A stretch of 64,000 bases of DNA from Malus domestica (Eukaryota; Streptophyta; Magnoliopsida; Rosales; Rosaceae): the NCBI RefSeq assembly GCF_042453785.1, contig NC_091665.1, positions 25,387,501 to 25,451,500 of the forward strand. Reading direction: 5' to 3'. Shown piece by piece: positions 55,793 to 64,000 of the stretch. Below the pieces are notes generated by a model. That model was not told the DNA's origin, did not search any database, and saw only the letters and a list, made by a program, of their open reading frames with translations. Every line of letters starts with the position of its first letter. Position 1 is the stretch's first letter. Made by a program: the position numbers and the translations under genes.

Positions 55793-57215
55793 TTTTTCTG
55801 TCTGAAGAGAGGAGACGAAGTTCTTAGTTGCAGTTGAATGTTCAACGTACTATAGGTGTTAGTGGCAACATGATTTTGATATGGATCCAAAAACTATATC
55901 ACCGATGTTTATGCAATGTTCCCACCGGCTGATCGCAACAACCCATCGCCCAACTATATTATTTACTTCTGATTTGAAATGAATCGGGTAGCGTGTATGT
56001 GATATATAAAATCATAAAATATGTAGCTCACGAGTGGTATTATATCATATTCTATATACATAAAAGTTAAACAATAAATCTTCTATCCAGCTTTCCAGCT
56101 CTACCTGCCTGCCTGTATAGGGACGAAGGGCTGGTTTGATATTGCTGTGTTTTGAAAAAAAATTGCTGTGAGAATAAGCGGCTGTGCTGTGAGAATAAAC
56201 GGTTGTGAAATAAATCAGCAGAGTGTTTGGTAAACGTTTTTGTAAAAGTGCTTTTGGAAAAGAAAAAAAACAGTCTGATAGTGGGTCTTTTCATTAAAGG
56301 ACCACTGTAGCTCCGTGTGCTTTGAAAAAAAAAAGCCAGTTTTCCAAAGCTGCAAATAGCAGCTTCAGCTTATTCTCACAGCAGCTTCCAAATAAGCCAT
56401 TTTTTTTCAATTTACCAAACACCTAAAACCCTCACAGCTTTTTTTCATGGGTGTTTTTTTTAAGCACCTCACTCCCAAATTAGGAGGAATTCAACTCTGC
56501 ACAGAAAATATATAATTCAATGGCGTAAACGCCGTATTTTTAATTAATTAATGAATTAAAATCATGGGGTCACATTATCTATTTCTGAATATCTCATATT
56601 TCAATTCCTACCAACTGGGCATTTATATCATATACATGCATGTTCATTTTCCTTTGTTTTCTTCATGCAATGCATTTTTATTTTCCATATTATATTGCTG
56701 CACTTCCATTTCATAATGATTTTAGCTGATTAATAAATGAAATTGTGATTGTTTTGAGGAGGCAAGATCTGCAAATGCCTTTTCTCTTGTCTTTGCAAGA
56801 AAATAATCCAAGCTAATAAGAAAATAGGCTCATTATATGGAGTGGTTCCCCACAAAGAAAATCAACCATGTGGAGATTCAAATCTGTACATGTTGAAATT
56901 TTATTCTTGCTATCGCTGGATCTACCATGTATATCTCGATTATCTTTAATCATCCGTGTTTAATCACCTTATAAATGTTGAGACAATTGGAATCTTGGCG
57001 ACTATAATTTCAATTAAGTTGCACGAAATACCGAATCCATTATGAGTTTTTCAACCTGTTGAAAAGCTATCTTTGAGAAGGAAAACAAACGGTACAGTTT
57101 ATTTAACCTCAAGTTTTTTAACCTTTGAAAGGGATCATTCCATGAAGAAGTACTGAAGTGGAGAAATAAACTGACGGACTAAGCAGCGATATGTTTGAGT
57201 CGGAGTATATCTTTT
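55793..57215. other. intergenic spacer with a duplicated segment
   Basis: Apart from the MITE below, non-coding. 56836-57150 is the counterpart of 42006-42340. Confidence 0.45.
56128..56480. mobile_element. hAT-like MITE (limits uncertain)
   Basis: Starts GGGCTGGTTTGATATTGCTG. A perfect internal inverted pair, GCTGTGAGAATAAGC (56165-56179) and its complement (56368-56382), gives a hairpin-type element. The phrase AATTTACCAAACACC near the right end is typical of this class. No target duplication was resolved. Confidence 0.45.
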
Positions 57216-57563
57216 TAGGGTTTTTATCACAAATAGTCATTGAAATTAACTCTCACCATCAAGATGATCCCTGAAATTAAAAATCAATAAATGTAGTCCT
57301 TGAAAATAGGTGTCACAAATTAATGTGGTCATTCCGTCACAATTCTATTAAGATATTTGTTAAGTGCTGTTGTGGCATATAAATGGGCCTCATAAGTCAT
57401 TTTTTTCTCACAATTGGTCCTTAAAATTAACTCATGACATCCAAATGGTCTCTGAAATGGACCCGTGACATCAAAATGATCCCTCAAATTGAAATTTGAT
57501 CAAGTAGGGTTTAGGGTTTAGGAAAACAATCAAAATTCTTCCTAATTTCATGCCTCAAATCAA
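57216..57563. mobile_element. older Mutator-like fragment, left part
   Basis: Begins GGGTTTTTATCACAAATAGT, the same terminal sequence as the element inserted next to it, and continues with the fragment at 59853-59940. Direct similarity between 57317-57396 and 59856-59935 shows that tandem terminal units existed here before the later insertion. Confidence 0.5.
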
Positions 57564-57965
57564 GGGTTTTTATCACAAATGGTCACTGAGATTGACCAAA
57601 CTCATCATTTTGGTCCCTCACTTTCAAAATCAATCAATGTCGTCCCTGACATTCACTACCACACATCAATTTGGTCCTTCCGTTTAGATTTCGTCAATTA
57701 TTCTGTTAGTTTGTATGTGGGATCCACAAATCCAATAAAATGGTGACACGTGGATTATACAAAAGAAGGGTTTTTGTTGCAAATGGTCCCTGACATCGAT
57801 CAAACTCCTCATTCTGGTCCCTGAGTTTCAAAAATCAATAAATTTGGTTCTTGCCTTTCACTATCGCACATCAATAGAGTCCTTCCGTTAAAATTTCGTC
57901 AATATTTTTTGTTAGTGTGTTGATGTGGTCCCATTAGTCCAATCATATGGCACCAAGTGGATTAA
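57564..57965. repeat. left TIR of the MULE, built from two related units
   Basis: Two units of about 200 bp (57564-57769 and 57770-57965) share the order GGTTTTT...CAAATGGTC...CCTTCCGTTTAGATTTCGTCAAT-like...GGCACC/TGGTGACACGTGGATTA. The right TIR (59425-59852) has the same two units inverted. Confidence 0.75.
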
Positions 57966-58509
57966 CAATAAGAAACTAATTGTTTTTTTTAGAGTGAACC
58001 AACTGGCGAGTATTCCGCGCTGACATTTCTCTCGCATCCCACAATCCCGATTGGAAAATAAGATTCAATCTAAATTTGATAAAATCGAATCCAAATTCAA
58101 TTCAAATATGATAGGATTATAACCAAGGGGAAACTTGAAATAAGTCCAAATGTGTAAGCAATTACTAGATGTAGTCCAATTTTATTTAATTATTGATTTA
58201 AGTCCAATGACTCATTGTCCACGTCATTTTATTTTCATTTTTTGGTTAAAATTACCCCTCTATTAACATTATCCTTTAATTCTAGATTTACTTGTATTAT
58301 GAAATTAATTATAATTGATTATTTATCTTTAAATAATCCCCTACTTGTAGAATTAGTTTTAAAGTATATCTCTTCTTCCATAACTCTCGTATACAATTTG
58401 TGTTGTGTTCTCCGATCCCCTTCCTTCTTGTTCATTCTTCTTCTTTCAAGCTCTTATGATTTCTTCCTCCTTTTTGAAATACAAGGTCACAATTTCTAAT
58501 TTTTTCAGT

Positions 58510-58635
58510 GGTATAGAGCTTTGAAGTATGCCAATACACCAACAAAAGATGCCTTGATGTACATGGTTGGTTTTGGTTTAGGTCGTTTTGATTGGGAACA
58601 TTGCCATGAAAATATGAGTTTCATGCTTGCACTGG
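58510..58635 (+). other. exon-like segment inside the MULE (unidentified protein fragment)
   Basis: A 126-bp stretch between a strong acceptor (TTTCTAATTTTTTCAG, ending 58509) and a donor (GTAATTTC at 58636). It reads 42 codons without a stop: WYRALKYANTPTKDALMYMV, then GFGLGRFDWEHCHENMSFML, then AL. It looks like a captured host exon. I do not recognise the protein and propose no function. A chance open frame of this size is possible. Confidence 0.4.
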
Positions 58636-58719
58636 TAATTTCTTCCTAATTTTTAGTTTGAACTTGGATTATACATATTTTTCTTTTCAACCTTTATAGG
58701 AAATGCATTACTTTGTTTA

Positions 58720-59020
58720 TCTACCTGTATTATATATTTCTGTAATGAATCTATTTGTATATTTTGTTTATTCTACCTGTGTTATAGATTAATTGTATTT
58801 TATCTACCAATATATCACAAATTTTTCTATCTCAAATTAATTGTGTTATCTACCTATACAATATGTTTTTGCTCATTAGTCTATTTATTTCACATAGTAT
58901 TTTGTTATCTATCTATACGATAGGTTTTTATTCATAGTCTACCTATATCATAGATTAATTAATATTATCTACCTACACAAATTTTTTATCTACCTCGACA
59001 ACGTTTCTTTTAATTTTTGA
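58720..59020. repeat. degenerate TCTACCTATA-type repeat in the MULE interior
   Basis: The phrase TCTACCTRTAY recurs about eight times in a T-rich stretch, with ATAGATTAAT between copies. Low complexity, no coding capacity. Confidence 0.5.
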
Positions 59021-60053
59021 TAAACTTATAAGATTGGTTGTAATGTTTTTAATTAGAAAATGGGTAGATAAAGGTATTTGAAAATTCAAAGTTTTAAAAT
59101 TTTAAATTCAAAAATAAAGAATTTAAATATTTTTTATTTTCAAGGGGCAAAATAGGTGTAATAAAAAATCAAATAAAATTCGACCCAATCCGAAAACAGG
59201 TGAATTTTTTGGAGTTGGATCAAATTACCCCTATAACCAACTAGAGAGAACGAGAAGTGAGTTCATGGAGGATAAGAGCTTTAGTGGTGTCATGGTGCCT
59301 CCCTTTTCTTTTTGAGCATACCTAGATGTAGACGATGATGTCTTTTTTTTTTTTTTTTTTCTATTATTTTTTGTTTTCAATTTCTTATAGTACTATTAGT
59401 TTTAAATCTTAAAAAAAAATTTATAGTTAATCCATGTGGGGTCATATGATTGGACCAATGGGACTATATTATCACACTAACAAAAAAATATTGACGAAAT
59501 TTTAACGGAATGACTAAATTGATGTGTAGTAGTAAAAGTTAGGGACCAAATTTATTGATTTTTGAAACTCAGGGACCAAAATAAGGAGTTTGATCAATGT
59601 CAAGGACCATTTGTGATAAAAATTCTTCTTTTGTGTAATCCACGTGTCACCATTTTATTGGATTTGTGGGTCCCACATGCAAACTAACATAAATAGTTGA
59701 TGGAATCGAAATGAATAGTTGATGGAATCTAAACGGAATGACCAAATTGATGTGTGGTGGTGAATGTCAGAGACGACATTGATTGATTTTGAAAGTGAGA
59801 GACCAAAATGATGAGTTTGGTCAATCTTAAGGATCATTGGTGATAAAAACCCTCAAATCAATGTAGTCATTTCGACACAATTCTGTCAAAAATTCAGTTA
59901 TGTGCTGATGTGACACATAAATAAGTCACACAAGTCTAATTAAATTTAAAAAAAAAATTACATATAGGCTTAATAATTTAATAGTTAATATAAAAATTGT
60001 GAGCCCAAAAACCCAATCCTGCAATCGCCTCCGATTCTAGCCAAAAAATGAGC

Positions 60054-60560
60054 CCGCAAGTGAGGTTAAGAAATTCTTGACAACGAGGAAGGTAATGAAA
60101 AAGGTCATTTGGAAAATCTTAGGATATTTGAAGGGTGTTTCTCCCTTGAATAAACAGAATGAGGCTGAGGCTACGTACGGTTAGCATGTTGAAAGACACA
60201 AAAGCAGTTACTCAGACCATGTTTAAATCCATGTTCACTTTTATCTCGGGTCAAAAGACACAATCAAAGCCAAGTGGATGGTCTCTTGTATGATTGTATC
60301 CAACTTGACGCACTATGCAAAGCGTAGCGGCAAGCAAAGAAGAAAATAATGCAAATGAATTTGCAAAAGTGTATGCCATTGAACTCATTTGTTGGTCACA
60401 AGTCTGATGAAATTATTGAGAATGTGCAAGAGCATCTGCAAAATTTGGAGTCCTGCATACAAGATCTAGAAGAGTTACTGGAACACGTTTCAATGCGTTT
60501 GATCATAATTAGAGTTTCCGTTCCCAACATCCTCAACCACAAGATTAGAAAATTTGATTA
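60054..60560 (+). pseudogene. DUF241 pseudogene copy 6, 5'-truncated
   Basis: Plus-strand remnant beginning at the second third of the gene: EVKKFLTTRKVMKKVIWKIL (60060-60120), GYLKGVSPLNKQNEAEATYG, a frameshift, FISGQKTQSKPSGWSLV (about 60240-60290) followed by TGA, NEENNANEFAKVYA, and finally the open C-terminus VQEHLQNLESCIQDLEELLE ending RVSVPNILNH (60424-60546). The N-terminal half is absent; the breakpoint lies just right of the older Mutator-like fragment. It is in the same orientation as copy 7. Confidence 0.85.
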
Positions 60561-61256
60561 GTACTAGATGATTCATCCAAATTTCTATTGGTTCATACTT
60601 GTATATTAATGAGATCTACATGTATAATATACTTTCTCAGATACTCAATTGAAACTTCTTTTTCCACAATTTACTTGAAATGCTGTAATTTTCACAAATC
60701 AATTTAATCTTGAACTGCTTTTGTAATCTGGTAAAATTTACTGAAGCCTTGCATTTTATTTCACTGACTCAAAAGAGTTATAAGAAAACTCTAAGCACTA
60801 GACAACTTTTCAGAACCAAAACGAATTATAATTAACAAATCAGTGGGAGTAATTAATTAATGGCACACACATGGAAGACTCGGATAATTGTGCTGGTAAT
60901 TCGTTCTGTTTAGGGAACAGTCCAATTCATCAAGTCTGCTACATGCCATTTCTCTACAATATGCAAAACAATGCATGGTCATAAATTAATGGATATTGCA
61001 GATGTTGCCTGCTCCTTCTGCAACAACCATGAAAATAAAACGAATAAACTAATTAATCACATACATCGATCAGAAAAATAGAGTTTGTAGCGATTAGACA
61101 GATGGGTACGATGCATGGTTTTTGCCTCTCTACGTATCTGTAGACACCATTATGAAGATAATCGTGCAATGACACATTTTTGTTTATAGTTTTCTGTTCA
61201 ATAAATGATTTGATATGAAAAATGAATCAGTGATCGTGAGTTGGTATGCTAGTCCG

Positions 61257-61317
61257 GGAAGAGACATTTCTTAGACATTGCCTAGGGAACATACAGATCC
61301 AAATCGAAATTATGTTA
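61257..61317 (+). promoter_or_regulatory. conserved upstream block of DUF241 copy 7
   Basis: Complement of AACATAATTTCGATTTGGAT...TTCCCTAGGCAATGTC, matching the blocks upstream of copies 1-5. It ends about 57 bp before the TATA box. Confidence 0.45.
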
Positions 61318-61373
61318 CGACTCACTACTGATTGAAGTTAATGAGCTTTCATGTTCCCTTCCCTTAACGAACA

Positions 61374-61383
61374 CTATATATTA
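61374..61383 (+). promoter_or_regulatory. TATA box of DUF241 copy 7
   Basis: CTATATATTA about 100 bp upstream of the ATG at 61483. It lies downstream of the first in-frame ATG (61351), which therefore would not be transcribed from here. Confidence 0.65.
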
Positions 61384-61482
61384 AGCAGATGCAGACAGAA
61401 AGGAACTCATCAATCTCAATTGTACATTAACCAAAACTTTCAAGGTCGTCTGTTCTATCTCCTCTCAAATCATAAAGAAGAA

Positions 61483-62307
61483 ATGGCTTTCCACACTCGC
61501 TCTAACAGCTTCCCCTCAAGGCCACACCTGATCGTTCATGAAGCCGATCAACACTTGTGCAGATTGAGGTCTTCTGAGGCCACCTGCACATCATCATCAT
61601 CTATCAGCGACAAGCTAAGTGGCCTCCAAGACTTGCATTATTGTACGGAGAATTTGCTTCAGTTGCCCCTCTCTCAACAGGCCTTGTCCCAAGAGCAGAA
61701 TGACAAATATGCTAATGAGCTATTAGATGGCTCTATCAGACTCTTGGAGGTTTGTGGCACTGCCAAGGATTCCCTGTCGCAAAGCAAGGAATGCATACAG
61801 GATCTTCAGTCAATCATAAGAAGGCGGGGAGGTGAATCTGCACTCACAAGTGAGGTCAGGAAATACATGGCCTCTAGGAAGATGGTGAAGAAGGCAATCC
61901 ACAAGGCTATGGTAAATCTGAAGGGAATGAAAAATAGATCAGCTTTCTCTTCCCTCAACAACGACAATGAGACAGTTGCCATTATTAGCAAGTTGAGAGA
62001 CGTTGAAGCAGTCACTGTCGCAGTCTTTGAATCACTTTTGTCCTTCATTTCTGGGCCAAAGTTACAGCCAAGTAGCTGGTCATTGGTCTCAAAGATGATG
62101 CAGTCGAAAAGAATGGCTTGTAACGAAGAAACAGAAGGCAATGAATTTTCACTAGTTGATGCTGCACTGCACAAAAGTGCAGATAAAGCGCAGAACCAAC
62201 TTGAGAAGCTAGAGTCGTGTATTCAAGAGCAGGAAGAAGGACTAGAGTGCCTATTTAGGCAACTCATCAAAACAAGAGTCTCCCTCCTCAACATCCTAAA
62301 TCACTAG
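61483..62307 (+). CDS. DUF241 family protein, copy 7 (274 aa)
   Basis: Intact single-exon DUF241 gene of unknown function. Order of blocks: MAFHTRSNSFPSRPH, LCRLRSSEATCTSSSSIS, LLQLPLSQQALSQEQND, LLDGSIRLLEVC, KECIQDLQSIIRRRGGESAL, MVKKAIHKAMVNLKGMKNRS, FISGPKLQPSSWSLVSKMMQ and the coiled-coil end ESCIQEQEEGLECLFRQL followed by RVSLLNILNH. Length and termini match the family. The frame is open 44 codons further upstream, but that segment begins before the TATA box, so the start at 61483 is preferred. Closest relative in the window is copy 2. Confidence 0.92.
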   Translation: MAFHTRSNSFPSRPHLIVHEADQHLCRLRSSEATCTSSSSISDKLSGLQDLHYCTENLLQLPLSQQALSQEQNDKYANELLDGSIRLLEVCGTAKDSLSQSKECIQDLQSIIRRRGGESALTSEVRKYMASRKMVKKAIHKAMVNLKGMKNRSAFSSLNNDNETVAIISKLRDVEAVTVAVFESLLSFISGPKLQPSSWSLVSKMMQSKRMACNEETEGNEFSLVDAALHKSADKAQNQLEKLESCIQEQEEGLECLFRQLIKTRVSLLNILNH

Positions 62308-63205
62308 ATGTTTAGTTCTTTTGATTTCATACATGAAAAACATACTTGTATACAACTTCTCCCAGAATATACACATTGATATACTTTCGTGTAAAATTCT
62401 ACTGCTCTTTATTTTATACTTCAATAGTATTTTTTCCAAAGCTCACAATGTTCTACCATTAATCTTATAAATGTTCCAATATCATCATATCAAGAGGCCA
62501 AATCGAAATCAATCCAGAAAATAACTTTATTATTGCACAATGACAAGATGAAAAAATGAATTAACTGACTTTTCCAAAGGCTTAGAGGAAATTTGACAAG
62601 AATTATAAAAATTGTATGAATGCAGTCACATGGGATTTGTGAAAAATCGAAAATCATATATCTTCAAGGCTGTCAAAATTCCAATTGTCTCAAGGAAGAT
62701 GATCAATAGTAAAAAAGTTAATCATATCAAACATACGTACGCTGGTCCTGTTAGAGGAAAAAACGAAGACTATAAAGTGCAAAGTCTGCATCATCATTAG
62801 GTCAGAACCCTTTTTGTAAATAAAATGATGATAAGTTCATATTTCTTTAGACGGACAAATGGTATAAAACTTATGTAGAACATACGGCTGAATGTATCAG
62901 AGGACAACTAGATAAGCATAAAACCAGCAGCAAAGCTCAAGTTGTATTGGAAATTCGGATGTCCAATGCAGTGGAAATTTCAATGTTGAAGCGAAAAATT
63001 ATGTTCCAAATCTGAAATTTCCAAAAATGTTTTATGGAAATTAGAATGTATAGATATATCTATAGATTCAAAAAGTTTTGAACTTCCAATCCGGTTTTAT
63101 CTAAAATTTGCGTAACTTGAAAAACTTGGTCTTAGAGGGGAAAAATATTGGATCGGTTTATTCATCCCCAAGTCTTTTAACGTTTGAAGGATCATTCCAT
63201 TAAGT
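62308..63205. other. intergenic, no gene
   Basis: 3' flank of copy 7. 63130-63205 resembles the spacer segments at 57080-57145 and 42290-42340. The open frame at 62612-62800 has no recognisable domain. Confidence 0.45.
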
Positions 63206-63863
63206 TGTTGGAAAAAGCTTTGAAAAACTGCTATATATAATCTATTATAAACTATTAAATAATACACAATAAAATTTCTATAAATGCAAGAAGAACAAGG
63301 AATAGAACAACCTTAAGAGATCGAGGCTAGAATTTGATTCTATAGCCTTAAGACAAGATTGCCTCTCAGTGGTGCCTCAAGGTTTGCGTTGGCCAATGTC
63401 TCCCAGGATACAACGATCTTTCTCTTTGCGGAAGTAGCACTCCAATCCACAAAGAACAGTGAACCAAAAGTGTTTTTAAACTCTCTTTCTTCAACACTAA
63501 ACTACTCTAATTTCTATATAATTTTTGGATGCAAAACTATATCTAAAATAATTGACTTGGCGGTCTATTTATAGGCATTGACATGCCCCATTTTCAAAGC
63601 TTGCGTCTGCTTTCCAAAAGACAAAGGATGCAACCTTTGTTTAAAGTTGCATTTGTTTCCAGATCAAGAGATGCAATCTTTATTCAAAATTGCATCAGTT
63701 TCCAAATGATAAAAAGCTGCAGCCATGCAACCCTTTCAAACATACACAACCCTTGAAAATCTGCCGGTCAAACCTTTCCATGACCACTTTAATATTTCAT
63801 TCACTTGAATATTTAATATTTAAATATTAATAATATTAATATTTAAATATTAAATTTCTAACA
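63206..63863 (-). repeat. LTR of a retrotransposon that leaves the window
   Basis: TGTTGGAAAA at the left and TTTCTAACA at the right give TG...CA ends (minus strand TGTTAGAAAT...TTTCCAACA). On the minus strand it is preceded by the polypurine tract ATGTGGGGATTG (about 63861-63875), so it is the 3' LTR of an element whose interior lies to the right, beyond 64000. No coding domain is visible in 63864-64000. Confidence 0.65.
63811..63855. repeat. perfect 45-bp AT palindrome at the LTR edge
   Basis: Two 22-base arms (left arm ATTTAATATTTAAATATTAA plus TA) are exact inverted repeats around a single central base. It lies 8 bp inside the outer edge of the LTR. Confidence 0.8.
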
Positions 63864-64000
63864 ATCCCCACATGAATGAAAATTAACAAAATTTAATGCA
63901 AATGAAGATGCAAACACTTAGAGAGAGTTTAATTGGACAAATACCGTATGGGGAGAGATAGCTTTTGGCATTGAACCTTCCTTAGTGAAATATTATCGGA

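Larger units (their letters stand above)
57564..59852. mobile_element. Mutator-like element (MULE), non-autonomous, 2,289 bp
   Basis: The ends GGGTTTTTATCACAAATGGT and ATTGGTGATAAAAACCC are flanked by a perfect 9-bp target duplication, TCAAATCAA (57555-57563 and 59853-59861), the Mutator hallmark. Terminal inverted repeats are about 400 bp (57564-57965 and about 59425-59852). No transposase domain was seen. The interior contains an exon-like segment (58510-58635), so it may be a Pack-MULE. Confidence 0.85.

Noticed and set aside
57510..57532. Telomere-like TAGGGTTTAGGGTTTAGG
   Set aside because: Only about two and a half units in a Mutator-like fragment; far too short for an interstitial telomere array.
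61351..61482. Upstream in-frame start for DUF241 copy 7 (and 16100-15978 for copy 2)
   Set aside because: The extensions start before the TATA box and are not similar between copies; the family begins at MAFHTRS.

Overview
This is a plant nuclear window: AT-rich sequence, spliced genes with GT-AG introns, and a heavy load of plant transposable elements. Several repeat families resemble ones I associate with Rosaceae (apple, pear, peach), so I suggest a rosaceous fruit tree. That is recall, not a search. No CRISPR array, rRNA gene or intact tRNA gene was seen.

Host genes are few. A three-exon NAC transcription factor lies at 7729-9290 (+). The rest of the gene content is one locally duplicated family, DUF241 (small helical proteins of unknown function). 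Four copies are intact: 10703-11539 (-), 15165-15977 (-), 25025-25936 (-) and 61483-62307 (+). Four are broken: a C-terminal relic at 14689-14730, a frameshifted copy at 17476-18250, a copy cut into two halves 12.8 kb apart (42442-42783 and 55557-55792), and a truncated copy at 60054-60560 (+). Most copies share an upstream sequence block and a TATA box, so the duplicated unit included the promoter.

Most other sequence is mobile DNA. 586-3437 is a decayed Transposase_24 (Ptta/En/Spm-type) gene, followed by 36-bp repeats. 12306-13261 is a hAT-type element with an 8-bp target duplication. 18613-19680 is a Copia 3' fragment and 19680-23059 a 5'-truncated LINE. 26905-39400 is a Copia element whose 3' LTR holds a 7.6-kb non-autonomous Gypsy/Tat-like element (31604-39161). 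The two LTRs of that inner element differ at only one base by eye, although its interior is badly broken. 39850-40886 holds a MITE and three tRNA-derived SINE copies.

42784-55556 is a Gypsy element that split a DUF241 gene. It was itself hit by a long LTR (46062-53863, apparently a solo LTR), which was hit by a Copia element on the minus strand (47190-52128). A MITE sits in the Gypsy LTR. 57564-59852 is a Mutator-like element with a 9-bp target duplication, duplicated terminal units and an exon-like captured segment. An LTR at 63206-63863 starts an element that runs out of the window.

How it fits together: the DUF241 array has grown by tandem duplication and one inversion, and has decayed through deletion and transposon insertion. 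All element boundaries that I checked against target-site duplications are given as exact positions; others are approximate.
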